Shown: positions 12,455 to 25,975, counted from the first letter of the stretch. The stretch is DNA of 64,000 bases from Primula veris (GCA_963682055.1 OY821744.1:22854967-22918966), one strand, 5' to 3'. Notes: a model not told the origin generated them from the letters alone. Translations and numbers: made by a program.

Positions 12455-15234
12455 ATAGCCCAATATTTATTCGAAAAACCTAAAATTTAAAAAAGAAAAA
12501 GAAAATAGATCTCACATCTATTTATCTCTCTCATCTTTCTCCCTTCGTTTATCTCTTTGCCCCCTCTATCTCCACATACCGTTTCTCTTTATGCATCTCT
12601 ATATATCTTTATCTATATATATTATTCTAGGGTTGTATCAATACCTCTCTGTCTCTATTCAACTGTCCTCTTTTTTTAAAAATATCATTGTTAGCTTTTA
12701 AATCATGTCAACTTTATTTTTTTAACCTCACATTTTAAGTAAAAAAATTATGATTTAGAGAAATGACGTGTAATTTCATTTTCAAAATTTGAAGTGAAAT
12801 ACGTTAGGTGAAACAAAATACTCAAATGACGTTAGGGGAAACAAAGTACTCAAAGTTTTTGAAATGTTTCAGAGATGTATCCTCTAAAATTTTGAAAGGA
12901 TACCATCTCCGTCCCCGAAATGAGTTTTTGGAAAAACGTCATACGTGCCCTAAACAGAATTTCCAGGTAACTATGCTCCCGCCATCCCTGATTTTGTTCT
13001 TACATTAAAATTGTCATATTTGATTATTTAAAATTATGATATTTGAGTATTTAAATGACGTGTAACCTCACATCTGTGAAACGTTTCGAAAACTTAAACA
13101 AAACCCTTTCAAAATCTTAAATTATACTTCTCGAAAATTTCAATAAAAAATTCAGGAAACTTCTACGATACTATTTTTTGAATAAAAGGAAAAAATGTAT
13201 TTAAAATATGACGAAATCAAATTAGTAAAGATCATATATAAGTTATTTTGATAAATCTTAAAATATAAGAATTTAACTAGTTGTTCAGTATATTATTGTA
13301 TTATTCATAAAATTGGGAGTATATCATAAATATTTACTACATGTTATATTCTAAGTTTTGAATTATGTCGGCGTTTCCCGTTTTTCATTAAAAATTAATA
13401 TCCGTTTCACGTTTCTTTCTCTCTCGTATAGTTTTCCGCTTGCACTTCCCGAATTGGTAACTATGGGCGGGAGTATGCAATTTCAAACTTTTGTGAGTAG
13501 CATTCATACAAGATTACGCTTTTAAAGGGGGAAAAAAGTTGTAGAAGAAATATCATAAATTCGCTTGATGGTTCACTATCAAGATTTTACTTTTGTCTCT
13601 TCAGCTTTCCCTCTCTAGTAATGTTAATGTGATTATGACAATTCAAATTAAAGCCCCTTTGCATATTCTGAAAATAAATAACAGACTTCTACCAGAATTA
13701 GCAGCGTGACTTGGACACGTGCACTCATTCATCATATTAAAAAAAACAATAAATGTTGCTTATGAAGTGCGATTTCATGCACAGACTAGTGTTAAATTGT
13801 TAGTAGATAATAACTCAGGTTATTTTCGTTCTTTACAGGCAAACAAAGTTTGAAATAATTTTGATTCCTCGACTTGTAAATGAGCCAGTCTCAAGCGACA
13901 ATAATTTGTTGATTTAATTTCGGTTTACCCATAATTATAATGTACCAATTTTGATCTAATGCTTAAGTGTGATGTACTTAATATTTTAGATTGTCCTTTA
14001 TTGTGTTGGAAAGAGAGTCTGACGAGTTTCGAGACAGTATGCACGTTTGCAAAACCGATGGCTGATGTGAATAGAATTTCGCATCAAAAAGTGAAGGTGA
14101 AAGGGAATGTAGAGAATTATTCCATCAAAATTGTGATCCACCTTAGTAATATTTATATATGACTGCATTCGCAACTTGTTATTTCCACAAACTGAGGTCT
14201 CGCACAAAAATGAGAGCAGTAACTTCGGTACTCTACTAGGAATCGAGTCCAGAGACGATTTTTTTAGGCACAGATTATTTCCGTTTTTTGAAAACTTTAG
14301 GAATATAAGATTTTGATCTACACGAGGAGAGATTTTGATCCGATTTTGTTCGTTCAAATCTTGTTTTTATGTCAAAATAACTGTGAACCAGAAAATTTTA
14401 AATAAATAGGAATTATCTAGAAAACATGAAATCATCATAAAAACACAAAATTAAGTAATAAATCAACTCATCGTATCCCCAACTAGCTCAATACTCGGCT
14501 TGAGTGTTTGAAGTGAAAGAGATAAGGAAACTTAGTTTTTTCCAATTCTTTTTATTTCGTTTCTTGTTTTTCTAATAATCTAAAACACATATAAAATCAA
14601 ACTCACTTCCCTACATATCAAGATTACATTTAGCGTCACAAACAAGCCGTTAAACCTATAATATCATGAGAGAATATGTTTTCTCTCATGAGTATTTACC
14701 ATAACGCTATCCACAAACATCTACGTTTGTCCCCTCAACTAAAGTCACTTATTGGTACAAGTTTACACGTTGGTAAAAATACGAAAAAAATCTTACTAAT
14801 CATGATAATGAAAGTTGATAAAACTTGTAAGGATAACTATTGGTTGGCCCTAAATTTACAACACTCTTCCAACTAAGTTCAGTATATCATTGTACATGTT
14901 TTATGATTATATTTAATGTCAAGTGTATAATTGTTACTTCATAGTTCGAATAGTTCTTTTGAGGAACATTTGTATTTCTTCATTTTATAAAACTTTACTA
15001 TAATTTATCCTTTAGAATCTAAGAATAAGAATATATATGCATTGCATAGTTTGCATAGTTAATCCAAATCTTGTTTCACACAAAAATAAAGTTAAGTATT
15101 GCTTTCTAATTGAAGATACGAAAAATAAATGTGAAACCAAATGATTTGTATTATTCAATACTTTACGGGTACAACCTCTAAAAACTAGAAAATGAAAATC
15201 CATCGATTTTTCTCTTCAAAATATTTGTGATGGC

Positions 15235-15670
15235 TTGAGTTGTTGTAGTAGACTCTTGATAATGAATTTTGTTGAATTTGATTAAGAAATTTGCAGATTT
15301 GTTGATTTCGTGGATGATATTGTGTTTTTCAGATTATGTGAAGAATTTGATAACTTTGATGTAGAGAAACGTACTTTTGTCTTTTTGTAGTTGTTTCTAA
15401 AAATCGAATTCTGGTTTGTTGTCCATTTTTTAGGTGGAGTTCTTTAGATTTGATGAAGAATTTTGAATAGTTTGAATTGTAGAAACGTCTTGCTTGTTTT
15501 TTTGTAGTCTTTCCCGAAAATCAAAGGATGTGTTGTTGAAAATTTCTTCAGATTTGATTAATAACTTGAAGATTTGGTTCTGTGAAAACATGTTTCTTGC
15601 TGTTTTTAGTCGTTTATGAAGATTGAATGCTGATTTGTTGTAGAATTTGAAGTCGTTCGTCAAATGTTTG
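15235..15670. repeat. Three to four diverged ~105-base tandem units
   Basis: Units share the order GATTTGATGAAGAATTTTGA-like, GTAGAAACGT, TTTTTGTAGT, AAATCGAAT, TTTGTTGT. The open frame on the minus strand (77 codons, Asn/Lys/Ser-rich) follows the repeat, and I see no protein family in it. Confidence 0.6.
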
Positions 15671-15805
15671 AAGAAGTTGAGACCGGAGTGTGCAGAGCTT
15701 TTCTCCCGCGTTAATCCATTTGAAGTTATGGTGGAACTTCTTTCTGTAGATAGTTAAAGACTTGAAAATATGTAGAGGATGTTGCTCACACCCCTATATT
15801 TATAG

Positions 15806-15818
15806 GCTTGGAATAGAA
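15806..15818 (-). promoter_or_regulatory. TATA-box-like element, minus strand
   Basis: The minus strand reads CCTATAAATATAGGGG, a strong TATA box, followed about 30 bases on by a plausible transcription start and a leader of roughly 100 bases entering the 15.2-15.7 kb repeat. The first ATG downstream is followed almost at once by a stop, so any transcript is probably non-coding or belongs to a dead element. Confidence 0.35.
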
Positions 15819-16770
15819 TATTTGTAAGGACACCGGACACCGCGGACACCTTCATAAGTTTGCAGGGCTCATTATCATATATGACCATGACCTTCAAAGC
15901 ATAGTATTTGTATTTGAAAATATTTTAATGAGTTATATAACATAAGAAACTATTTGTTTGCACCATATTAAATGGTTTTTAAAAAAGAAAAACTTTTCTT
16001 TTGTATAAACTTATCATCTAGATTTACGAGATAATAAATTATAATTTTTTTCTTTTAAATTATAATAACTTCTTTTTTATTTAAATCTATAGATTAGTAA
16101 TTTAATTTAATTTTGTTTCAAGGCACGTGACGCATTTTTAATTGCCGTAAATTTTACTTGTTAAATGCCCCCTTTCGAGGCTTGTTTAGTTGCATTTATT
16201 TTGTAAAATGAACGAGTCTCGAATTTTTAGAAGAAGTCAATCGTATTTTTCCTCTAATTTTTGAAAGATAATTTGAAGTCTTTTGAGTAGAGCAATTCTT
16301 TTTTTTTTAAATAGGCAAATCTTACACACTTGCGTGACAGACGACACAAATTTTTTTATTTGGCGCGAAGTTTCGTTATGGCAGTGAGCTCTATTTTTTT
16401 CCTTTTCTTGAATAAATAAATTAATTAACTTTGAACCAGATTCCATTGTATTTATTCGTAGAGGTTTTAGTTTGACTTTCCATTTGAAAAAAATTCTTTT
16501 AGCATAGAATTTGTTCTGGAAAAGGATTAGAGTCTTGGTCAAATAAAAAAAGATCTTTTTAGGAGTTTTACAATTCCTTTATAACAAAGGATTAAAGTTT
16601 CACAGTCACATATCTAATGAGCCCTAGCTAGCCGTCCCTATATTATAATAAAAATGGAAAGTTATTTGTTTTAGATACGTCTAGCTAGGGATTACTATAA
16701 ATAACAGTGATATTTTTTTAATTTTTTTTAGTATCTAAAACCCTTTTTGTTTCCTTTTGTTCGAAAGGGG

Positions 16771-17360
16771 GGTCAGACTCCGGGGAGTACTAATCTTAAC
16801 ATACACTTTAGGAAATATCAGAATTTGTACATAAAATGAGTTTAATAAAATTAGAGAAGATAATTATAAAATTACAAAGAACATTAATTATAGGTAAACA
16901 AGGGTTTCCAAAATTCTTTTCGGGTTTTATTGGTTGAGATACTTTTAGAATTCTGTTTTTATTTTAATTTAACGGTAGGTTACACAAGGGTTATTCAATC
17001 AATTTTTAGGGTTTTATTGGTTTTATTTTTATTTAGGGTAGGTTACACAAGGGTTCCATGATTTTTCTTAGGGTTTTATTGGTTGGGATATTATAATATT
17101 CTAATTTTATTTTAATTTAACTATGATAAACGTTTAACACAAGGATTCTTTAAATTTTCTTAAGGTTTTTATTAATTTACCTCACGAAAAAAGAAAAAGA
17201 TAGACGTTATCTCTAGTTGATAATATATAATTATACATCAGTGTATTACTATTTTTTTTTTATAGATTTTTTATGATAACCATTCGATTAAAATTAATAA
17301 ATATCCAATGGCCAATAGAAAGGGGGTCTGAGTACTCCCCGTATTAGGAGGAGTCTGGCA
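16771..17360. mobile_element. Small TIR element with internal tandem repeats
   Basis: The left end GTCAGACTCCGGGGAGTACT matches the reverse complement of the right end (AGTACTCCCCGTATTAGGAG followed by GAGTCTGGCA), with a short insertion in the right copy. A CCCTTTTTGTTT(T)CCTTT stretch lies outside both ends (16741 and 17370), possibly a long flanking repeat. No coding capacity. Confidence 0.5.
16895..17180. repeat. Three to four diverged tandem units inside the TIR element
   Basis: Each unit, about 75-120 bases, contains AGGGTTTTATTGGTT, a T/A-rich spacer, then GGTAGGTTACACAAGGGTT. Units have accumulated indels and substitutions. Confidence 0.7.
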
Positions 17361-18315
17361 CTACATTTCCCTTTTTGTTTTCCTTTCAAATTGAGTATAC
17401 TATTAGAGAATTCCCAATAGTCACTACAAAAAGCTATACTATCCTAACAAATAAATAGATAAATATAGGAAAAAATTGTCTCATCAATATAGGAAAAATA
17501 AAAAAATGGGTTCGATTTGGACTTTTGCAAATTCTGAATATGATTGGAGTTTTTTGGATTCTGGGTTTGACTGGATTCTTTTAGAATAGAAACTTCAATT
17601 ATTTTAGATCAATTTTTTCGATCATAAATTTATGGTCGTGGATAATGGATTGTGGGTTTAATTATATCTGTGGTTGGCTCATCGGTAAATAAGATAGAAA
17701 GCAGATGATAAAATAAAAAATAAAATGACGTAAAGAACTAGTCTTATTTTAATAAGTTAATATAAGTGTATTATGTTACTGATGTGCAACTCAAGCAAAT
17801 GAGCCTATACAAACCTTATATCAAAGCTAACACATAATATTTAGTAACCAAATTTAAAACAAACGTATACAGGGGAATCCCTTGGTTTAGCTATACTTTT
17901 TTTTCTTTGTTCCCCTTTTATTTTGTTGTTGTTGTTATTATTATGTACGTAAAATTCAACTTTTTCTTTGTTGTACCATAAACCATTAGATAAACTCAAA
18001 AGGCAACAGAACGGGAAGTTTTAAAATTATAATTATGAACATCAGATTGTTTTTGTATTTTATTATCCAAAGGTAACCTAATCGAAACCATTTTATTTCT
18101 CGGGCAATAAACTCGTATACATGTACTGCTGGTATATTAACTCTGCCCGTTTGTTTTTCTAGATGCTTATTATTTTGAAGTTTACTCGAGCTCAAGCAAA
18201 TTAGAATGCACAGACTACTACTCTCCTGTTTTTTTAATATATAACTGGTTTTTTTTTTCTCTTTTATTAGTCGAGGGTTTTTGAGTTATCATTCATGCAA
18301 TCATCACGTGTGGTA

Positions 18316-18773
18316 AACCTAGAGGCGGAGGCAACCGACGCCACCCAGAAATGTTAAAAATATTTTTTTCATATAGAAAAATTCTGACATTTAAGATTTT
18401 ATATATTAATAACCCCTTAATAAAACAAATTATAACTTGTTTCATTTGGTAAACATAAAATATTTGTGTCCCCGAGGCCATAGTTCAAGTGGTTGTTTTT
18501 ACTCTATATTTAATTAAAATTTATTTACTATTTGACTTTTTCATTAATTGTATTTTGTAGGTATTATAACAAAATTTATAAATAAAAAAAGTTTAAATTA
18601 TAATAATTTCGTGTTCGTAGTCAGTTTTTCTGTGTCGTTCATAAATTTTAAATTAATAGACAAGTCGGTTGAGTTTTTAGTCTCCGGTTTTCTTTGAGTT
18701 TTTTTATGATTATTGTACTAACGGAAAAAAAAACTTCAACAACCCCCAAGAATTTAATCTTGGTTCCGCCTAC
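18316..18773. mobile_element. Non-autonomous hAT-like element
   Basis: The left end TAGAGGCGGAGGCAACC and the reverse complement of the right end (TAGGCGGAACCAAG) form a short imperfect TIR of the CAGGGGCGGA type common in plant hAT elements. Length about 458 bases, no transposase. The element at 26925-27364 has similar ends. No convincing 8-base TSD was seen. Confidence 0.5.
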
Positions 18774-18854
18774 TAATAACACTTCTCTTTTAGTTTAAAA
18801 AAGTTGTTTAAGAAAAAAAAAATTGCACGTGGATTTAACAAAACATGCAGAGCG

Positions 18855-19530
18855 TCTTAGTTACTTTATTTAGTTTTGATGGTGAAGTTTGAGTTGAGTA
18901 AAGCCGGTGAGGCGCAACAGTTGATCATCAAATACGGCGACAAAAGCACATCACTTCTAATAAGTCGTCCTCCGATCGACAAACATGCTCAGGCTCCGCT
19001 AGCTCCTGAGGAAATTTCATACCTCCCATCTTCCTCATGGTCATTTATCTAAGAATGGTTGTCAGTCTTGCGCAACCCACTACACAACGTCAATACGGCA
19101 GCCAATCATTCATTCATTCTCTACTCTTGGGCATCGTATCATCTCCGGAAAAGTTAAGTGGGGCGACTCACTCAAAGTCCACGGAAATTTTCGTTAGCCT
19201 CCTAAGTATTCAAAGTGGTTAGAAGAAATTATCGATCGTGATGGCGCTCCTTTCCGTGCTGCTAAGAAATATGATGTTGTTCTTGCTTCACTTTTCACGT
19301 ACAGCCAAAACTCGACTGTTATGCATGAATTCTACGAAACTTGGTGCACAGATACGAACTCTTTACACACGAGCGCTGGAGAAGTTACAATGGATTTGCA
19401 TGTCATTGGTGGTCTGCCTACTCCTGGGTCACTCTTGGGTCAATTTACAATAAGACAATACCTTATCCGAATGAGCTTAATAACAATGTCTACGACGACA
19501 CTTTGCTTCCTCAGAGCAAGATCTTATTCT
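18855..19530 (+). pseudogene. Plant mobile domain (PMD) gene fragment, left arm of an inverted repeat
   Basis: A degraded PMD (aminotransferase-like) frame starts at ATG 18879 with MVKFELSKAGEAQQL, then LAPEEISYLPSSSWSFI and a stop at 19050. Later, across frameshifts, come pieces resembling NPLHNVNTAA, SLFTYSQNS, HTSAGEVT, DLHVIGGLPT and TIPYPNELNNN. These are typical of the PMD N-terminal half found in plant genes and in Mutator-like elements carrying PMD genes. Several stops and frameshifts make it non-coding now. It faces a similar copy at 19531-20128 on the other strand. Bases 19358-19432 (HTSAGEVT to GLPT) are missing from that second copy. Confidence 0.7.
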
Positions 19531-20128
19531 CCAAGTTTTGAGGAAGCAAAGTGTCGTTGTATGGATTATTATCAAGCTCATCCGGATAAGGTATTGTCTC
19601 ATCATAAATTGACCCAATAGTAGACAGACGGTCTCTGAACCAACCTTCGTAGAAAGCATGCATAATAGTCGAGTTCTGACTGTATGTGAAAAGTGAAGCA
19701 ATAACTAGTATATAGCTCAGCAGCACGGAAAAGAGTGCCATCGCGGTCGAGAATTTATTTTAACCATAATACTTTGGAGGCTGACGAAACTTTCCATGTA
19801 CTTTGAGTGTGTCACTCCACTTAACTTTTCCAGAGATGATACGACGCCCAAGAGTAGAGAATGAATAATCGGCTGTTGTATTGGCGTTGTGAAGTGGGTT
19901 GCGCAAGAGTGGCCATCCTTATTGGATAAATGACCATGAAGAAGATGAGGGGTACGGGATGTACTCAAGAGCTGGCGGAGCGTGAGCAAGTTTGCCGATG
20001 AGAGAACGATCTATCAGGAGCAATATGCTTTTGTCGCCGTCTTTGATGATCAACTATTGCACTCGCCGACTTTCCTCAACTCAAACTTCACCATGGTGAT
20101 CAAAACTGCCAAAGTAAATGGTTAGTTA
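19531..20128 (-). pseudogene. PMD gene fragment, right arm of the inverted repeat
   Basis: The reverse complement repeats the left arm from ATGGTGAAGTTTGAGTTGAG (near 20085-20095 on plus) through NPLHNANT-, TLGRRIISGKVKWSD-, ASLFTYSQNSTIM- and TIPYPDELDNN-like segments. Identity to the left arm looks like roughly 80-90%, with a ~75-base deletion. The arms meet at 19512-19548, where CTTTGCTTCCTC and GAGGAAGCAAAG are inverted copies. Frameshifts and stops are present. The arms diverge independently, so the structure is not brand new. Confidence 0.7.
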
Positions 20129-20775
20129 CAAAAAAAATGAAGTAACAAAGGAGGTCTATACAAAAAGTGTATTTCCAAATATCATACAACAAAGTTCGTG
20201 TACATGGCAATCTAAGCCACAAATCCATTGAAAACACATCAAAATCAATCGAAAATTGTATGAAATAGAGAATCAATCCAATAGTAGTTATAAGAAATTA
20301 GAAACGATAATCTCAACTCTATATTTCTTGAACAAACTGCCAGCAACACTTGTTAACAGCTTAGTAAAATATACTGATATTGTTCAAAATAGTGCTCATA
20401 TTGTATCTAACATGCACAAAACAGTGGTGGGAATCCATTCATTATTTGTGGGGGCAATGCACAATATGACATGGCGTCATTTGTTGCAGGCTTGCAGCTG
20501 TAACCGAGCTTGTTATAGTCAGGAGATGAGATAAAAAGATCCTAGGTGCGAAAGAGAGAACACACTATATCAATTGTGCAGTACTCACACTTTTAACTTA
20601 TTTTTGTTCAGCTTTTAAGCATTGGCTTTTTTCAGGCTGGGGAAAATCCGTGTAAACGGGACTTGCAACTTGTATATTTTGTGATGCTAGAAAGCCAAAA
20701 CCACTTCTTTTAAGCTGTCCAATAAGATGCAATACATGAACATAAAAAGCAAAAAGAAAGAATATTCGAGCATCC
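20129..20775. other. Spacer downstream of the OSCA-like gene
   Basis: No gene recognised. A 92-codon plus-strand open frame (20256-20534) matches nothing I know and has no clear promoter. The last 150 bases before 20776 should contain the 3' UTR and poly(A) site of the minus-strand channel gene. Confidence 0.4.
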
Positions 20776-23700
20776 TTAGTCTAAGACTTCGGTGGGAGAG
20801 AGAAGAGGAGAGCTGAGGCTATCATTAGATTGCTGGATTGGCAACAATGCTGGATCCTGATAAGCAGTTGTCGTTTTCTTGAAAAACTCCGCCATCGCTG
20901 GATCATTTTGCTCGGCTCGATCCTTGTTTATCAAACTCTGGAAAAAAAAACGAGCAAATGGATCTGAAATGAAACCGTGTATTAAATTTATCCCTTTTAC
21001 AGTAAATAGGGAAAAGAAATGTTTTCTATCACAAGCAAGTGAGAGAAATGTGAAAAATGGAAAGCAACGATCTTTATATAACCAAATAAACAGTCAATCT
21101 TCAACAATCCTCAGTAAGCTGTTTCCTTGGTTTTCTTGTACAATGTTTAACCAAACTGTACTTTTCGAAAACAATAATCTAGTAGTAAAAGCATACCTCA
21201 GTAGAATAGGCAATAAAATTGGGTAGAAATCGTTTTCGGCAATAAGCATTGAAAACAAGAGTCATAATTGAAAGTGGAATTATTGAGGTCGATGCTATAG
21301 AAAGCTTCTTCAATGTAAATATTCCAAATGCGATAGCGTGCATTAGTACGAGTGAAAATATCATTGAATTATGCACAATTGGCCAAAATTTCCCTCCTGT
21401 TTCATACTGTGGCGCATATACGTTTATAAACTGCACAAATGGTTGAAAAGTTATTCTCTCATAAGAAAATTCGACACTGTCCTAGAAAATCTGAGTAATA
21501 TTACATGTTTGAAGGATATGCTTTCAGCAACGTGGTTCATTAAATTACTAACTGTTTAAGATGCATCATAAAACATTTGAAACTCAAAAAGGTTTTCTTG
21601 TACTATAACATGATACAAGTAGAACCACTGTTTCTATATTTTCATACGATTAGACTTTTTTCCTGAATAAGAGAAATATGTAAGGATTTAGTGCCTGTAA
21701 ACACAGTTGTGTGCAAGTAAAGTTTTTCAGGAAAAAATAAAAGTTGTCCAAGTGCAGAACCATGTGTATGTATGCATGCACACCCAGCATTCTCATCATT
21801 CTTTTGTGTAAACCATATAACAGGTCAAACGGAGAAAGATAAAAAAGAAAAACCAACCTGATTACGGTAAATGATGTATGCAATGCAGAAGTAGATCAAG
21901 AGGAAAGGTATAATTAAAGGTGCGAGAAAAAAATATGTAATGCCAAGTAAACCAAAAAAGAGAAGCTTTGGAATATCCTTGTGGTAAGCAATAAAAGGGA
22001 TTTCGATATCTTCGTCCGATTTTTTCGTACAAGGGCTATTAAACAGGCTGCAAATAAGAGGGATTCCTCGGACAAGTTCTGTTGACGCACTAGTCCATCC
22101 TTGGGTTACTACGTAAGCAATAAAAAAGGAGGCCTGAAATAGTACAGAAAATTAAAACTGAGACAGTTAAAATCATGTAATATTGGAAACTGTTTAGTAC
22201 TGACTATATAGGGAAATTTTCACTTTTGTACACTGGGCTTACAAATTACGTGCAATAATAATGTCTCTAGAGATGATTATATTTGATTATTTTTTCATTA
22301 AATTGTATATTAAAAGAAGAATGTCAAATGAAACAGACTTCTGAAACTCATCCCGATTGGACAATTTTCAGTTTCACCTGTCTCACCACTAACTTTTGGT
22401 ACTCTACTTAGCCTTTTCAAATACATCTTTGCATTTGAGGTTCATTTTTCTCCTTCTGGGTCAAATTATTGGCAAGGAAGTAAATAGATTCATAAAAAAC
22501 TTGGCGAGGGAAACCTTTTTTTTTTGGCAATGACAGCCACCAAATGAAAAAAACTTGTGGAAATTGGATCCGCGATAATTTTATACCATAGTAAGAATTC
22601 CTTACCCCCAATTTTATATCAGAGAATAGCGATAATAGTCTAACATAATCACCTGAGCTGGGACCGTAATAGCCAGAGTCGAAGGAATTGTTTTCGGATC
22701 GAGCAAAATGGAAATTTGGTTTAGAACAGACCCTGAGAGGACGTTACCGAAGAACACATTCCATACCAAAAACCAAACAACCTTGTTGCAAGCACTTTTT
22801 TCAATGTTGCTATTGCATATAAACCCTTGAAGAGAGGATAATAACTTCATGATAGGAGGTGCTAGTCTCAAACAGTTTTGAAGGATGAAGCTGGGAAGAT
22901 AACCTGTGATTATTTGGCTCAAGAATGTTCTGCAGAAACAATAATAAAGGGTGATTTCTTGGAAAGCGTTACAAATAGTTGGATATCAAGAGATCAAACG
23001 GACTTAAAGGAACTTAGCGCATATAAAACTTATCAATTGCAATGACCAACTAAGCAATAATCTATGGTGTCTAGTTGAAGTTCACTAAAAGATGGTAAAA
23101 TTATCTGTGAATCTAACCTTGGTTCTACCTTTTCGGACACCATCATACACATTTTTTTCCGATTTTGTACACTTAGCCAATAACCTAACATGTTCCATAA
23201 ACTGGACACTCACTTATTACCCCTGAAAGAAATAACCAATTTACCCAAAATTGGACAGAAACATGTTATTAACGTCATTTCTCGTGTTAATTTAGACAGA
23301 AGTGTACAATACAATCAATAAACTAATAGGTCAATGGACTATGGAAAACTGTGTGAGGTTGGTGTACAAACACTAAAAATCAATTAAAAAAAAGAGAGGA
23401 CTGACTTGGACAAAATTTCCGTGAGAAATGGAAACCAAAGCTCCAACTGATCAAGGTTGGCTAGGCCTTGGACAAACACAACTGGAATAAGAAAAATAGC
23501 CGTAAATGAAATGAACGCAAATATAACCACTATCTTGGATATCCATCTTCCCATAAATGACGACGAGAAAAACGGCCAGTAAACATCCCTGGGCTCGGGA
23601 GCTTGTTCTGCGACCCATTTAGTTGGATGATTTGATTGTTGCATGTGAAAAGCTAATGCAGCACCGTATCGAGTTTTGAATGAGACGAATGCAGCCCTTA

Positions 23701-25935
23701 GCTCCTTTTAAGAAAATAGAAAACGAAGAATATAGTGTATATAGATATATTTCAAATTCTATTCTGCAAGAATTTAGAATCACACTAATATCTGTAAACT
23801 GGATTATGTGGAAAAAAAATAACAACCGAAGGTCCTACTTGATTAGATCTCATATTTTCCAGCATTATATCTCGTTTTCACTTGTCTCCAGCCTAAAAGA
23901 ACATTTTAAATCTGGTATGCATATTTTTGCCAGTTCCTTTTTGAAGTTATTAACATCTTCATTGATATCAGAAAAAAGAATTACTTTGATTTTTGAATAA
24001 AGATATTTGAGTGTGGTGGAAAACAAGTTTATGCTTGTGTAAATGATAAGTCTAAAGACAATTTGTAAAAAGTCGGAAAATCAGTCGTCCACGTACAACT
24101 GTTTCAGTGTCTATGTTGTCAAAACGAGAAAAAAGATTTTAACAAAGTAGTTAGAAGCAGCCAAATTATTATAGTACATGTAAACAGGTATTTCTAGAAT
24201 GCACGTTACAAATATAAAAAATCTATTTATGCAGAGTGAATTTACATCATAATATATATTTCATTACGTACTTCCCCGGCCAATGAGATCTCCGATTGCT
24301 CATATCTCAAATTTTCCTCTAAGTCTTCTAATTTCTTTTTGTATTTATCCACAAGTTCAATCTTGCGCCTGAAAAGATCGCAACAGCAACTAGACTCTGG
24401 TTTTGGATGAATAGTTTCACTTTGCAAGCGGGTAAGCACTTTAGAGAGTTTCTTAACATCATTCTGGACAAGAGACGTGAATAAACAGAATTTTAATGAA
24501 TTTGATAAATTCTTTTATAAGTGTTAAAAATATATATTCTGCAAGAATGAGACCAAAGCCCTTTATCTGGAAAATTAAAGTTAAATGATTAGAAAGTTGC
24601 ATTTATAAATTTTTGAGGACAGGGGGAGTAAAACAATGTCAATATATATGAAGGCATGAAGAAAACAAGTTGATTGAAAATGAACGGTGTACTTGTATGT
24701 GGAACAAGAAGGTTAGTTAAATAGAGAAATGGCTTACAATGAGATTTTGAACTCTGTTGGTTCGTCGTATTACAATATGTGATAAATATGTGGAAGGATG
24801 ATATTCAGTGAAAAATTTGTCAACGGTATCGCTAACACTTGTGCCAGGAGAATCAGGAATGCTCCGAACCAAGACTGTAAATTGATGTGGCTGAGGCTTT
24901 GACAAAGATATATAAGCAAGCCTCAAAGAAGATATATACATATATTCCTACACACCCAAAAAAGGAACAATCTTCAGAAAGCATATCATATTTTCATAAT
25001 TATGCACATTGCCTAATTTACTGATTAATTTATCAAAAAAATCATGGAATGTGAAGAAATACTTCATCTACAAAATCTTGAAAATCTACAATATTACGAG
25101 AACTTGGGATAAAGGCATAATTTGATGATGATCTACAACATTACGAGAAATCAAAGATTAAAGCCATTTTTTCTTTAAGTAAAGGTCAATAGGCAATTTA
25201 CAGGGATTAACAAAATCATTTTCTGTGTAGAGAATTTGCGACTTACGTAATATAGAAGGTACCAAAGGCAGATAGTGACAACATATACAGCGGTAAAGTG
25301 TATCCACAACCTGCCAAAATGGAAAAAGTAACATGAAATTCCTTCACCAAGCCACTCTCACTCGACTACAGTGCATAAAAGACAATTCACAAATAGAATT
25401 GGATGTAAAAGCAAAACCAATACAGTACAAAATTGAGTACTGAAAAGAAATTCTGAAGTTATCCTCAGAAATAGGGTATAGTTAGGTAATTCCCTTAATG
25501 GAGAGGGGTGTAGTGTAACTTAATGATAGTCGAAGGGGCAAACTACGTTTTGCTTATACCCTTTTGCGAAACATGGAGCAATCACGATAACAAACATCAG
25601 GAAGAGGTTTGAAAACAGATATAATTCAAAGTTCGTCATTTAATAAATACATAAATACACGCACTGCAAATCTTGTTGTTATACTCACTTTTTCGAACCA
25701 TTGTTAATATTTGATATGCTGAACACATCCAAAGAATCTGCTGTGACATTCGCAAGATCAATATTTGCGAGCTGATTTCCTGAGCAGTTTACTGGAATAA
25801 GAACAAATACTCCAATGATCCCAGCAACAGAAAATAATTTTAAACTGCAGCATAGAATTAAAAAAGTAAGCTTTTTATCCAAGCAAAATGCAAACATAAC
25901 TTATTTAGGTAGTTGAAAACATTAGTAACACTGAC

Positions 25936-25975
<40 letters not shown>

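Larger units (their letters stand above)
12455..16764. other. Intergenic DNA, no gene recognised
   Basis: AT-rich with many stops. Short frames (119 codons at 13998-14357 minus, 101 codons at 16237-16542 minus) match nothing recognised and are compositionally biased. Around 12905-12925 and 13465-13480 are Stowaway-like CTCCGTCCCC and inverted GGGCGGGAG patches. A tandem repeat and a TATA-like site near 15.2-15.8 kb have their own entries. Confidence 0.5.

Noticed and set aside
20256..20534. 92-codon plus-strand open frame downstream of the channel gene
   Set aside because: No family match, no promoter or splice context, and normal length for chance in this DNA.
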